A DNA stretch of 64,000 bases from Ottelia alismoides (GCA_037367405.1 JAZKJV010000680.1:620001-684000); one strand, 5' to 3'; shown: positions 31,041 through 43,142, numbered from the stretch's first letter. Notes: generated by a model not told the origin, from the sequence alone. Numbers and translations are program-made.

Positions 31041-33088
31041 ATGGAGCCGGGCCCAGCTGATCGTTCAGTTCTTCGCCATCAGCGCGAGCACCGTTCACGT
31101 GCAGTTTGGTTGGGGGATGTATGTATCAAGTTAATTTTTAATATGCGATCTTTACCTTTGTTATACTAAATACTTTCCCATTGTGGCTTTACAGATGTCT
31201 AGGTGGCTACGTTGTAGGCGACGAGAAGGTGCACTTCGTCGGTCACAGTTGGATGAGAGATTGGTGGAGCACATATACACTGCGGGCTTTTTTGGGGTGA
31301 TGCAGCTAGAGTTTCTTTCGTTGGATTGGCATTTGTTGACTGCATTGGTAGAGAGATGGAGACCGGAGATGCATACTTTCCATATGCATCATGGGGAGAT
31401 GACCATTACTCTCCAATATGTTGCCGTCTTGTTGGGTTTGAAGATAGATGGGCTTGCCGTGATTGGACAGACTACTTCGTCGAGCTGGGCGGATCTCTGT
31501 GAGAGATTGCAAGACGTTCGACCACATAGATCGGATATTGATGGTGCTCGCCTACGGATGACATGGCTTCGAGACCACTTTTCTGAGCTCCTTGCAGGTG
31601 CAGATGCAGATATGATCATCAGACACGCACGTGCTTACATTTTGCAGTTGATTGGAGGGATTATTTTTCCTGACAAGTCAGGGAACGAGGTATCCTTGAT
31701 TTACTTACCACTTTTGGAGGACTTATCAGTGTGTGGAGATTATAGTTGGGGATCTGTGTGTTTAGCTTACCTTTACAGAAACATGTGTGTGGCATCGAGG
31801 TCAGAAGCAGTAGAGATTGGTGGCTCGCTTATCCTGCTACAACTATGGGCTTGGGAGTGATTTCCTCACATAACGCATGTAGTACATAGACGACCGTTGT
31901 GGCGTGGCAGTCCATTAGGTTGTCGCTGGAGAGCAGAGTTTGACATCACATCAGAGCCTACACATGTTGTACGACCTTACAGGGATGCTTTTGATCTACA
32001 GACTCCTGATCAGGTAATGAATTAACTAGCATTTAAAACCTTATTTACAGTTTTGGGTAACACTACTTACGTGACAGGTTATATGGGAACCATGCACCGC
32101 TGAGATTGTGAGTTCTCTCCCTCCATATTGCCTAGATGGACAGGATCTATACACTGCTAGATTACCTCTTATTCATTTCTGCATCGTGGAGTTGTATGTG
32201 CCCAACAGAGTCCTACACCAATTCGGTACGGTCCAGGATATCCCAGGCCAGTGCAACACATCTACGCATCTTCACAGCATTGATCTTCGAGGGAAGACGT
32301 CGGTCGATTGGGTACAGTTCCATGCAAACTATGTATAGATGTGGAATAATCGACATGATTATGTGTTGGCTACCACAGCCATCGGCCACGGAGGTGATGA
32401 TGTATCTGGAGATTACATGGCGTGGTACAACCACGTCACACGACGGTTTATAGGGAGACATGGATGTGTACTGGATATGGTGGTATGTTAGCGTCACTTC
32501 CGTTGAGAACGACTCATTTTTATGTAGTGGATATATTGTCATATTTTTTTCATTTTGCAGGTGACACGATTAGATCAGATTGTTCATCTTGTGGGACCTA
32601 ATGAGGATGTGATCCGATTGGTGATAGATACTTGACGCCTTCTCGATGACTCCATCCAGCGACAATTCAGAGATGGACTCCAAGATGATGAAGACGAGGA
32701 GGAGGGAAGACCGACCGAGGGTACATCTTCACAGAGATATGGACGTGGTAGAGTACATGGACGTATACGCAGAACACAAGGAGGACGAGCACATCCCCAT
32801 GTCGATGATGTACAAGCTTCGGGGATGGAATATCAAACTCCAAATGTTGAACGTGAGTCTGATAGAATACAAGAAACTCCACTTGCACCGATGAGAGAGA
32901 GGCCACAGACCGAGCCTGGACCATCGCATCGTCATTCACCATTACCTCCTTTGGACTATGATGTAGTGGTTGATGAAGAACTCTCGCAAATTGAGCATAT
33001 TGATCATGACAATCGATTGTCTTCATTTACAGATGAGCCAACTACGACACTTCCTCACGAAGCACCTGCACAACATCAATATATTTGA
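31041..33088 (+). pseudogene. Plant mobile domain (PMD, MAIN/MAIL1-like) gene carried by the MULE, four exons
   Basis: Exons in phase: 31041-31118 (starts MEPGPADRSVLRHQREHRSR), 31195-32013, 32078-32482 and 32561 onward; every intron has GT and AG ends and sits in phase 0. The PMD core is in exon 2: LDWHLLTALVERWRPEMHTF, HGEMTITLQYVAVLLGLKID, and LLQLWAWE before a TGA. PMD proteins (MAIN, MAIL1) act in the nucleus in silencing and genome stability in Arabidopsis, and relatives occur in transposons. The tail is acidic then rich in R, G, P and H. Stops at 31858 (TGA), 32336 (TAG) and 32633 (TGA) inactivate it; at least two fit CGA to TGA decay. The full product would be about 610 residues. Confidence 0.85.
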
Positions 33089-33446
33089 AGGAGGCGACGC
33101 ATGTGATGTTAGGACTTGTTATTGTGTTAATGTTGTCTTTCTGGGGTTCATATGAGTGTAGCTTGTCGTTTGAACATTTTATTTATGCTTGTTGTACCGT
33201 GTTTGTGTAAATATTGTAACTCTCTATCTTGTTGTACCTTGTTTTGGATTTATGTAATTTCTATCTGGGTTTCATATGAGTGTAGCTTGTTGTACCTTGT
33301 TTATGATTTATGTAATTTTTAAAGATCAAAAATGTCGCATAGATAGCTCGAAAAACAACAAGCCAATAAAACTGTGGCTTGATGTTTTCTGGGTTACTGC
33401 ACTTGGAGCGGCATTTGCAAGAGGCAGCTTTGGAGTAAAGCCGTCG
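33089..33446 (+). repeat. MULE 3' region with a direct duplication and subterminal repeats
   Basis: A segment with TTCATATGAGTGTAGCTTGT and TTGTACCTTGTTTNGGATTTATGTAA-like sequence occurs twice (about 33139-33260 and 33263-33320). From 33400, GGCAGCTTTGG and AAAGCCGTCGC units repeat the subterminal motif of the left end. This should hold the 3' UTR of the PMD gene. Confidence 0.6.
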
Positions 33447-33583
33447 CTTGAGAAGGCGGCTTTTACTTAGACAAAGCTGCCTATTCAAGAGGCGGGTTCC
33501 ATGCGGTACTTAACAAAAATAAAAAATCCTCGCCGTATAGGGCGAAAAACATTCCCAGATAGGGGCATACGCGAATTTTTCTC
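33447..33583 (-). repeat. MULE right terminal inverted repeat
   Basis: The 137-bp inverted repeat pairs with 8345-8452 plus 28118-28146, with about nine mismatches by hand count. It ends CGCGAATTTTTCTC. Confidence 0.9.
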
Positions 33584-33593
33584 TCATTTTTAG
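33584..33593. repeat. Right target-site duplication of the MULE
   Basis: TCATTTTTAG, partner of TCATTTTCAG at 8335-8344. Confidence 0.8.
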
Positions 33594-34207
33594 TCGTTAT
33601 GTTGGAATCTGAAGGGATACACCCGTTCTGAGGCATTTTTGAAAAACGAACGGTACCGCACACTAGGGTACACGAGCTTCTTTTTATACCTCTCCCCCGA
33701 TGCCGCTTTCTCATACACTCGAGAGAAAACCCTTCTCACGATGCCTTTGCTCTGCTTTCGTTCTTCCTCTCGCGCGGACGAACTTGTTTCTCTTTCTCTC
33801 GGTTGCAGTTCTCTTAGGTACATTCGAGGACGATCTCGTCGGTGCTCGCAGACGAAGATCATGTGACGTCGTATCCTGGGAGCGGATTTCCAGTACCCTA
33901 CGCACCGGTATTGTGGGGGCGATAACCTCTCTAAGGACAGTCCATTACATAGACACTTCGATGATTTCTAATATAATCTTATTATTTTATTTTTTTACTG
34001 CAATTTGTTTATTGTTTTACCTTTCCTGGATCTCGCCCTAATTCATGTTTTCGCTTTATTAGTCAGTTCCTATTTGCATTCTCTAATCGGATAATGAATG
34101 GTAAATACGTGATTATCATGATGTTAATCTGTAATGCTTCTCTCTTAATTCATTTGGATCCGTGTAATTATTGTTGAAAATGTGCTTTGATGTTCCTATT
34201 CTCAACA
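33584..34207 (+). repeat. copia E 3' LTR, second part (right of the MULE)
   Basis: It completes the LTR begun at 7916. Its last 365 bases match the 5' LTR copy at 4962-5326 and end CTCAACA at 34207. A possible second TATA-like sequence (TTTTTATACCTC, 33681-33692) lies in this part. Confidence 0.8.
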
Positions 34208-34329
34208 CATATCAAGTGTCATTGATGTAAGGTGCCTATTTTTTCGTCATGCACTTCTATTAGTTGAGGGGTATGGGGGCACATATGTGTATATTAACGC
34301 CATTGGTTGTACAAAATCGTCAAATATGA

Positions 34330-34690
34330 TGATATTTAGTGCCACCATTATTGTGAAGATCCTTTTGGTTCACGCTGAATTGTGTTTGAATGGGTTTTTG
34401 GAATTGTAAAAAGGCATTGAACGCATGATCTTTAGCTTCCAAAGTATAAATCCAAACATGCTTTATAAAATCATCAAAGAAAGTCATGCAATAACGATAA
34501 CCATTATAACCAAGAATCGGAGACTACCACATATCAGAGAAAACTGAGGCAAAGGCCTCACTACTTTTAGAAAAAGTTTATGGAATATACTGCCTACTAG
34601 AATTAGAACATTGACATGAATTGTGTATATTGGAGAAAGAAGAACTGAACAAAGGTAATTGAGAAGTTTGTATGACATCATTAACGAAAA
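34330..34690 (-). pseudogene. copia integrase fragment
   Basis: Reading leftwards, one frame gives SDMW, a stop, then SPILGYNGYRYCMTFFDDF, IKHVWIYTLEAKDHAFNAF and LQFQKPIQTQF. This is the start of the integrase catalytic core of a copia element, with the two conserved Asp (in SDMW and FDDF). It is from another element than E, on the opposite strand; E, ending at 34207, may have inserted next to or into it. Confidence 0.7.
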
Positions 34691-34724
34691 TTTTATTTGT
34701 GCAGACTAGATGATGATGCCAAAC

Positions 34725-37700
34725 TGATGAATATGTGATTCATCACTCTAATTAACTAAAATAGAGTTTCGTCCTGAGAAATTTGGTTCATTCATATGTT
34801 TATATCTCAAAATAATATTCATGCACTTTTAATCATTTATAAATTTTCATCTAACTCATATTTTTTTATTAATTCATCCTAATTTCAATTTACCTAAAAC
34901 TAACTATATTGTGTAAATAACAGTAACATTAATCAATGAAATATCTTAAAAATATACTAACTTTTATATATTTGAAATAAACCCAAGCCCTGATTTAGGG
35001 ACAAAAGGATGTAAATATTGATCTCTCTTATACAATGACCAATTTCACTTTACTCACTTTTGACTTAATGTGCATTTAAATATCTACAAATCAAGATCAA
35101 ATTCAAAAGAATCGGAGTTCATTTGTAAAATATGGGTTTAGGTACCTAATTGTATATTGTACATATTCCATGGTCTTTGACTTATTATTTCATGTACATA
35201 TTTGTGTCTTTTCTTATAAAAACTAAAAATATAAAAACATTGGAAAAGCCATAAAAAAAGATCCAGACTTGAGACACTAACCTAATTCAGCTGTATATAT
35301 TTCACTTCATTAATTTATTCTGATCTTTTATTGACTCATAAAAAATCAATAAAAACTACATTTGAGTCCATTACATTATTTTACAATATGTTTGATTTTG
35401 TTCATGTATTTATTCATCTACAAAAAAAATAAAATACAAAACTAAAAACCGGTATTATATATATAATATCACCAAAAAATGTATCTCTTACGCACTTAAG
35501 TCCATTTGCATTTGAGTACTTCATGAACATTGTAGGGTATATTTAGATCGAAATTATTCATTTTGACCATTTTTTATTTGAGGCCATTTGCTATTTTATA
35601 TTTAATTTCCTTTCATTTTTTATGCATAGTAAAACCTTCTGTTCAACTTCTCCTCATGTGTCCTCACACGATTGGGCCACCTCACACCTCCAGTCAACGC
35701 GCGCTTTGTCTTCTTGCTCCTTGATTCCATGTCGTTGGATCAATCCAACAGCCCAGATCCACATGCGCCTCTCCCACAACCCTCTTACGTGGCCCATCCT
35801 ACCTCTCGCCACCTCCCTATACCCCCCACCCTACGCCTCCCTGATCGAAACCACCATGATCGATCTCCCATCGCCTCCCCTCTCTCTACCCCATGTACCC
35901 TACTACTCCTAACCACCTTATCCATTCTCCCTTCTACGATCGAACCATGTTATCCCTTCAGCCTCAGAGCCCTGAAACCAACTCGAGCTACTAATGAAAG
36001 CCCCATCGCCTAAAGCTAACCAGAACCCAACCCCTTCGAATCCATCAAAACCCATCTCGTCCCAACCTCCTACATCTCTATCTTCTTCGTTGCAATGTCC
36101 AAATCCCATCGACTCCTATCCCTTATCTCATCACCTGAACCTTTCCAAATCAAGAAACTCATCGCTCTGCAATGCCTTGCCATCGATCCTCAATCGAATT
36201 TATCCTAATCCCTTCAACATATTTAACACAATCTCGATCACAAGACCGATTGTCCACCGTTCTTCAAATCAAGTCAAAGAGAAAGAGGTAGCTGGAAGGG
36301 TGTGGCGGGTGAGAGCGGCCTCTGCTTCCTCGATGACGACCTCCTCCCAGGTGTGATCCAAGGTCACCAAGGTTATGATGTTGCTTCTCCTCGGAAGACA
36401 ACAGAGCCTCATCCACTTCACCAAACTTTGAGGCGATCATCTGGAGTCAATCACCTCCTCCTAGCCCCAGGCAAACATCACATCCAGATACCATATTTTA
36501 TCCCTTCTTTCTCTTCCTCGTCTTCTTCTCTCTCTCCCCCCCCTCCCTCTCTCTCTCTCCCTTCTTCGTTATCACCATCGCACATCTCTACTACTCTTAC
36601 CCTCGACCATCTTCAGCATATGATGATCGCCTGACTCCTCAAAATTTCAACATCTTCCCCTTTTATCCCAATCGCAACCCCAGCAACTCTAGTCATCATC
36701 GAACAGAGGCTCCACTCCCAAATACTCACCTTCGCACAAGAGTGTCCTCTCCACCTTCCTACTCCCAATATTAACACCACTGTTGAGCATCTTGCTCGAG
36801 ATATATCTAAACCACCTTACAAGTACCCTTTATAGGAGTACAGGAGCCACAGCCATCGACCGCATCAGTGATCGTGTGTCGGTCAATAGCAGTAGGGGTA
36901 TTCTTTCCTCCCGTCCAGTTGACGTCGATGAAGGAGAAGTCCCATGGAGCTGCAGATACCATCGGATCAAGAACATGGAGATCAGAACCCTCAACTCTCG
37001 ACGTACAATTGCCTCTGTATTCATTCCAAGGTTTCCCTCTCAGACATTGATGGATGCCCCAGATTTGCTCCGAGCATCATTCCCGAGTCTCGAGCCTCAT
37101 GCACCATGAAGCAGCCAAACGCCCATCCGTGTAGCGCGAGACCCAAACCACACCTCGGTCACTTGCCCTACGCATGTCATTTGGGAATATTACTAAAGAA
37201 ACCTCATTTTCCCACCAATTGCGAGGAGACCCAGTCACGTGCACCGCGTGCATGACCTTGGGAAAATTTCATCCATGCCCTCTAACCATATAGATATCAC
37301 GTAGATGTCTACGTCATGGGGTAATTGCCACAAAGACCCTAAGGGTTCAAAAAATTACAGAAGTATCCCTCAAAATGTCCAGATTGAAACACTTATTTAT
37401 TTTTATTTCATTTATGCCCCTAGACTACTTTATTGATATCTTGAGCATAACTTATCGAATTTTTTAGAACTTTGTGTCATTTCAAATTTTATTTCATTCT
37501 TTGTTTTATAGAATGGTTACTTTTTAATGTTAAGCTTGTATTGACATCAAATAAATTGAGGAAGACATGTGATGATTTTGGGCACATTTATTCTAGTTCA
37601 TTAAATTGATACTACGCCATAAATTTTGGAATTTGGAGAATTGTCGTGGGGATTTAATTTCATATTAATTGAATGATAATTTTTGAAATCAAATAACTCC

Positions 37701-38171
37701 TGGATTTAATTGGCATGTCTACTTCCCACATTTATCATTGCATTTCATCTTTGTGTCATCCATTTTATCATTTAGAATTCATAAAAATGCATTTTATTTA
37801 TTTATTTCTCTCTCACATATTACATAGCATTGATTTCCTGCATTAAAATATTTCAAAATCCATGCATTATATTTAATAAATTACATCTTTTACTTAAACC
37901 CCCATAAAAATTGCAAAATCAAAAAGAACAAAAAAATATTCTTCTTTTGAAAACCTAAATTTTCTGAATTATTTGAGAATTAATCTTGAACCCAAGCTTT
38001 ACCTTCCTGAGTTCGACCTTGGGACTTACACAAGTAAAATAAATATTTGATTGTATCAAAGATTGGTTTTCATATTAATTTTTGGAGTGGTCATTTTGAT
38101 CGCGCTCTCCATCACCTTCTACAATCGACATAATTTCACATAATTAAGATTGCTGGGGAGCTTGTTGTCGA
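34725..38171 (+). repeat. 5' LTR of Athila element F (plus strand)
   Basis: It starts TGATGAATATGTGATTCATC, the mirror of the family terminus, and its first 600 bp match the reversed end of the D2 LTR (TAATTCATCCTAA and neighbours). A GC-rich block spans about 35640-37260 and a G-box-like hairpin lies at 37234-37256. The end is set by the decayed primer site at 38174. Overlapping proline-rich open frames at 35622-36634 show no domain and are LTR sequence. Confidence 0.75.
37234..37256. promoter_or_regulatory. G-box-like hairpin in the F LTR
   Basis: GTCACGTGCA and CGTGCATGAC pair around a short loop with one mismatch and two wobbles. It corresponds to the G-box hairpin of elements A and B. 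Confidence 0.4.
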
Positions 38172-38173
38172 AA

Positions 38174-38191
38174 TGGCATCATTGTTAGGGA
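38174..38191 (+). other. Decayed tRNA-Asp primer binding site of F
   Basis: TGGCATCATTGTTAGGGA compares with TGGCGCCGTTGCCGGGGA in element A; every difference is a transition, as for D2. It sets the plus orientation of F. Confidence 0.65.
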
Positions 38192-39150
38192 GGTATACGA
38201 TTAAGTGTTTTTTTTCTAAAAAAATTATATTTTAGGTTTTCCATCCTCGGGTAGTCTTCTTGTGGTTACTTTATCTCTTATTTTTCAGCAATTTTTCTGT
38301 TTCATTTTTTGTACATATTTTTGTGTATATCTCTGATAGTTAAGTTTCTTTTTCATGCAAGGAATCTGAAGCAACTTTCTCAGAGGCCGACGCAACTCGG
38401 AGCAAAAGAGGCGGGTGATTTTGTGGATTGAGCCCGCTAAAAAGGCATGAAGAAATTTTCTTTTATTTGGAGAGAGAGTGTGGTGTATTCATTTATTCTT
38501 GTAAATAACTTGTAATAATTTGCTCCTTCCCATTTGGGTTCTCATGCTTGTACCCTAATTGGAATCGATCCCATATTATTCATTGTGCTTAACATATATC
38601 TAGGACTACACAATGGCTATAAGAACTACTATGATTTATTTATTTGCTTGTAGTCTTAGGTCTACATATTCACTTTAAATAGATGCATTATACATTCTAC
38701 TTAGACAAATTTAATATGTTCTTCACTCGCTAATAGAACTATCTGTCCAGAAGCGGGTTTTCGAGTGCATGCATATAGTGTAAATTTCAATTCTGTAAAC
38801 ATATAGCATGAAGATTGCGAGGATCAGCGTGTGTATTTCTACTCGAGTATGCATCATGATTTGATTTTTATCAAAATTGCATCGGTTTTTTTGACTCCTT
38901 TCTCAGTGTTTTCCAACCTAGGATCAAAAGGTAATTGGGACTGATCGATAGATGTGCCTGGTTCTGAACCTCAAAGATATGATTGCTTAATAAAATTAGG
39001 ATTTCTTAACATTATTATTAAATAAAATCGAATAAAAATTGAAATCATTGATTGTGGGAGCAATCCTATACTTGTACACAGTACTCCTCCATACTATGAG
39101 TGTGAGGATGTAGCCGTAAGGATAGAGCCCAAAACCTTGGACACATGCCC
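38192..39150 (+). other. Leader remnant of element F
   Basis: About 1 kb of AT-rich leader without an open frame. Near 38790-38870 it resembles the element A leader in reverse (AATTCTGTAAACATATAGCA; ATGCATCATGA). No gag, pol or 3' LTR of F is found before element B at 42000, so F is truncated or continues past the window. Confidence 0.55.
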
Positions 39151-39153
39151 TAA

Positions 39154-39353
39154 GGGTTTGTTTAGTTAGTGGGATGGGATGGGTTGGAGTATCCACATGT
39201 GAATAGTAGGTGTTTGGATAGTTATGAGGGTTGGGAGAGGGTTGGAATTAGGATTGTGATGTGATATGACCTTGATTTGTGATAGATTTCCAACCCAGGT
39301 TTGGAGGAGGATACACCAGAGTACACCGGGTACCCCAATAACCAAACGGGCTC
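39154..39353. mobile_element. Tourist-like MITE (PIF/Harbinger type), 200 bp
   Basis: The ends are GGGTTTGTTTAGTTAGTGGG on the left and, reversed, GAGCCCGTTTGGTTATTGGG on the right (14 of 20 match, most differences transitions). TAA flanks it on both sides (39151-39153 and 39354-39356), the 3-bp target of Tourist elements. It has no coding capacity. Confidence 0.75.
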
Positions 39354-39356
39354 TAA

Positions 39357-39899
39357 GTCTCCATATCCAACTCTTGCGGGTTTGGGAGCTGCAAGTGCTT
39401 GCCTCCGACCATAGTCGACGTTTTGGGTGTGCCAGTCTACTATCTCCTTTAGGGGTGTGATATAACTCGACAGTCCAAGCATATCACTCCTTTGATTGAG
39501 GAATAGTAGAAGCACATCTAGGCATCAGAGCGACACACATGTATACGTATTTTCATGTTGTTTTATCACCAATTTAATATTAAAAATATAATAAATCGGA
39601 TCTTTGCGGCCTTCATTGTGTAAAGTTGGTGAACTTGGGGTTTGCATTGCTTATTGTATTATACTTGTTCAAAGATCATTGCACTTGCATGAAGGAAGTT
39701 AATAAATAAATTATTTACAACGCATCACAGAAACATGAAATATTTAGCAAACATTTTGTTAAAACAATCTCAGATCATCGTATGAACTAGGAAATGTAGC
39801 ACGATAATTTATGCATTCAGACATTATAAATTCTAAGGAAATATTTTCCAAAATAATTTTTGATATTCATAATGAATATAAAGAACAAATTAGGGTTAC
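39357..39899. other. Unassigned AT-rich sequence
   Basis: No gene, inverted repeat or match to the other elements is visible. It may be the continuation of element F, since it follows the MITE that interrupted the same sequence. Confidence 0.3.
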
Positions 39900-40250
39900 C
39901 TAGTTAGGGGGTACATGTAGAGGGCACAGTTGCAAACCATCTCCCCCTCTGCTCGAACTCTTCACCTCGATTTTTGAAGGGATGGTGACAGAATCACATA
40001 GGGGATGGTCAAAACTGTCCCCTCTAAGCCATGCCTCCACTAAAATCTGCCCAAAGAGGGGGTACACATGGAGGGGGCGTTCGCAAATGACCATCCCCTC
40101 CACTCGACCCCCCCCCACCCACACACACACACATGGGATTGGTCAAAACCATCTCCTTTGAGCCATGTCGATCTCAAAATGGGACAAGTAAGGGGTCCAA
40201 ATGGAGGGGACGGTCATCCTCCCCTCGAAAGTAAGGTGGATGCCAATTCA
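39900..40250. repeat. Degenerate tandem repeat, about 2.4 units
   Basis: Units begin at about 39906, 40059 and 40194 with GGGGGTACATG-like sequence, GAGGGGGCG and CATCCCCTC CTCGA. Two full units are about 130-155 bp and the third is partial. A poly-C run and (CA)n follow at 40109-40133. Its nature is unknown; it could be a small satellite remnant. Confidence 0.5.
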
Positions 40251-41618
40251 TGTGATGGGACGAACGTTAGGTGGGATGTCACCTTAATGAACAGAGTGGG
40301 TGACGATCATGCAATGACCGTCCCTATAGCAATCAGTGGTGATAGTAGTCTATCAATCATCACATGTTCTCATCTTGAGTATGGCAATTGCATGTAATGT
40401 CAAAAATATCGATGAACTCAAATAATGAGAGAGAGAGTCATAGAGAAATCGCTCAAAGAAAACTTATTTTGCTTTTCTAATGAGAGAAGGAGCGATTTGT
40501 AGAATAGTGTGTTCCAACAGGAGTATGGGGTTCTCGTATATGATTCCGAGAGTAGGTAAACTTTGGAAACAAAATAGGTAACAAATAGGTGAAGATTTGT
40601 GATATGTGATCAATCAAGCAAGATGTATGATTGATCTGTCCAATATGATAGATAAGGTCCAAAGGTTGATCATTCATTTTATAACCGTTCAATATTTAAA
40701 AAATAATCAGTCAAGAGTAAGAGGTGGTCGATCAATGTATGCTAATGGTCAATCAGGTTTATCGATACATGAAAAATAGTGATTGATCGTTGTTGAATTC
40801 TTTGATATTATTGATTTGGAAAGTTTCTGAGGATGTAGTTGATGTTACAATTTTGCTAAAAAATACAATGTAAATAATACAACAACTTTTCGAACAATTC
40901 AAAAAACGTATAAGCTTTTCCAACTTCATCACTGAAATTCACTTCATAGAGCTTCTGATGTTGAAACAATTTGCACTCATGCAATCACAATAAGCAGGCG
41001 AGTGACTGTGATATTTGTGAGTGTATCATCTTTTAAAATAATTGGAGAAATAAAGAATTATCAAAGAACCCATCTCCACATCACATTTGGACTGAGCCAA
41101 TATGTGGTTGGTGGAGAAGGGTTGTGAAGCTTGAGCGTGGATTTCCATCGAGGGGTCAAAGAGTTTGTCCTTGTAAGGTTGGGACTTGATTGGAAGTTCA
41201 AGGGTCCCAGAGAACTACGCTTCAAAGCAAATTCGATGTAGATTGCTGAAAAATGCTTACAACATGTTTCGATGTTTGCTTAAGTAACATTGAACTACAT
41301 ATATCAAGGTCGACAATTTCATAAAATGTTACTAGAAAAAAGAATTCTTGATGTTTATACATATGTCAGCCTAAGCAAAATCAAACATGATATTTGTTGC
41401 ATTGGAATGTCACGATAAGCTTAATTAGGGGTGCACACAGATGATATGAAATATGTAATTCGGTGCAATCCAATATTATGCAATTGGATCTGTTTAGTTT
41501 TATCATTCTAATAGATTGTATAAGATTGGAATTCTTCAAATCCATTAAAGTGTGGATTATATCGGGTTATTATCAAAATCTGATCACATTCAATCTCTAC
41601 AGATGTAACATATATATA
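40251..41618. other. Unassigned AT-rich sequence
   Basis: I see no ORF with a recognisable domain, no inverted repeat ends and no similarity to the elements described here. A GATCAATC/GATTGATC-like word recurs between 40590 and 40800, perhaps a decayed local repeat. Confidence 0.3.
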
Positions 41619-41980
41619 GGGGAAAGGGTGCCTCCACAGACGGGTGTAGGCAACTCCCTAAATCCAGTTTTTTTTTTATTTTTTTAATGAAATATTGGGG
41701 GGATTTAATTAGTATATTGACTGGAATATGTTTTAAATTTTGTGCACAATGACTAATCCTAACATGTCCATATGGAATGGGTCAATTTCAGTCATTCTAA
41801 GACCATTAAAATTTGATAGTCTTGATGGTTGTGATAGAAATTTGAATTAAGTTGAATTTGCAATGACATCATGGTGATATATAAATCCACCAATGTTTCT
41901 TTTCAAAAAACCAAAAATACTTAAAAATGGTGGGGTGTAGGGACTTGCCTACACCGACCTCTTTAGGCTTCTTTTTCCTG
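41619..41980. mobile_element. MITE with about 38-bp terminal inverted repeats, about 360 bp
   Basis: The left end holds GGTGTAGGCAACTCCCTA and the right end, reversed, GGTGTAGGCAAGTCCCTA (17 of 18), with weaker pairing outward to GGAAA. No coding capacity. I could not find a convincing target duplication, so the superfamily is open. Confidence 0.55.
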
Positions 41981-43142
41981 TGTGTGTGGTGGGGGCAGGT
42001 AATAACCAAGCTTTTTCACTGGTCAGATGTTCCACACAAGGTAGGAACAACGTCGTCGAGGCGACCGAGCAAGTAACCCTAGTAAATCAACAATTAACCC
42101 ATAATTAAGAATCAAGCAATGAAAAATAAAACAATGGAGTTAAATTTTATTATAACTCTACAATGGATGTGTATAGGTGCAAGTATGTGTAGAATGTCGA
42201 ACACATGGAGGTAGATCGGGGAAAGTAATTCCAACAATGTGTGTTCTTCTTGTCTATTTGTATTTTGTAGGTTTTTATTTTTATATTTTTTATGTATTTT
42301 ATTTTTATATATTTTTATATTTTCAATTTTATAATTTTAAATTTTCTTTTTTATATTTTTTGATTTTTAATTTCTTTTTCTTTTTATAAAAGATATAATA
42401 TAAGAATATACAAGGCTACATATACAATATAGGATAATACAACTATAAAAACTAATAAAATAAAACAAAAATACAAAAAATAAACTATTTTTAGGTTTTA
42501 AAAAAAATTTTACTATTTTTTTGATTTTTAAATATTTTTCTATTTTTATGGATTTTTAAAGTAAATAATATCCCAAATTAAGGATTTAATAAACATGTCG
42601 AATTAATTTGGAAATAAAAAAAGAAAATAATATCCAAAATTTTATAAATCAATTTTAATATGTAAATAATAATATAAAGAAAATTATAAAATAGAAATGG
42701 ATATTTTTAGGATTTTTGGCAATTTATATCTTTTTTACTAGATTTTAGAGCTTTTTATTTTTTATGTGTTTTCTTTTTCTATTTTAGGATTTTGGGTTCT
42801 AGAGTTGTAAAATAAATAAATAAAATATATTTTTTGGGGATTTTTAAAAAAGTTTTTATATTTTTTTGATATTTTATACTACAAACAGGGCAAAATGTGA
42901 TCTTTTTGTGAATCTAAACACTAATAGGAATCTAATCCTTTTTTTGAGAATTTTAGGAGCACGGACGATATTTTTAATAAATAGAAAACATGCACAAAAT
43001 TTATAGAACTGGTAGGGGCATGAATGCAAATAAAAAATGCGTAGATATTTTTACAAAATACCCAAAATAATATAACTGCAAAGAAAAGTTTATATACTTA
43101 ACTTAGATACAAAAACTTGTAGGGACTTACAGAAAAAATGCC

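Larger units (their letters stand above)
8345..33583 (+). mobile_element. Mutator-like element (MULE) with transposase and PMD gene, split by Athila element A
   Basis: The element is bounded by 137-bp terminal inverted repeats about 93% identical by hand count, each ending GAGAAAAATTCGCG, and flanked by a 10-bp target duplication with one mismatch. Removing element A and one copy of its 5-bp duplication leaves a native MULE of about 5.6 kb. It encodes, on the + strand, a MURA-type transposase and then a plant mobile domain gene. MULE and PMD associations are known in plants. It lies inside the 3' LTR of copia E. Confidence 0.9.
4962..34207 (+). mobile_element. Ty1/copia element E, internally deleted and interrupted by a MULE
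   Basis: Order on the + strand: end of the 5' LTR (4962-5326), gag, zinc knuckle, protease, a large deletion removing integrase and most of RT, RT C-terminus, RNase H (to about 7375), 3' non-coding, and the 3' LTR from about 7916. The 3' LTR is split by the MULE at 8345-33583 and resumes at 33584-34207. The gag-protease-integrase-RT-RNaseH order defines the copia superfamily; here the gap joins the protease linker directly to the RT C-terminus. All reading frames carry stops. The left part of the 5' LTR is displaced outside the window by elements D1 and D2. Confidence 0.85.

Noticed and set aside
35622..36634. Several proline- and serine-rich open frames on the + strand
   Set aside because: They lie in the GC-rich part of the F LTR, overlap in different frames, and show no domain.
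41619..41980. Assigning this MITE to the Mutator superfamily
   Set aside because: The ends begin with GGAAA-like sequence but no 9-bp target duplication is found.
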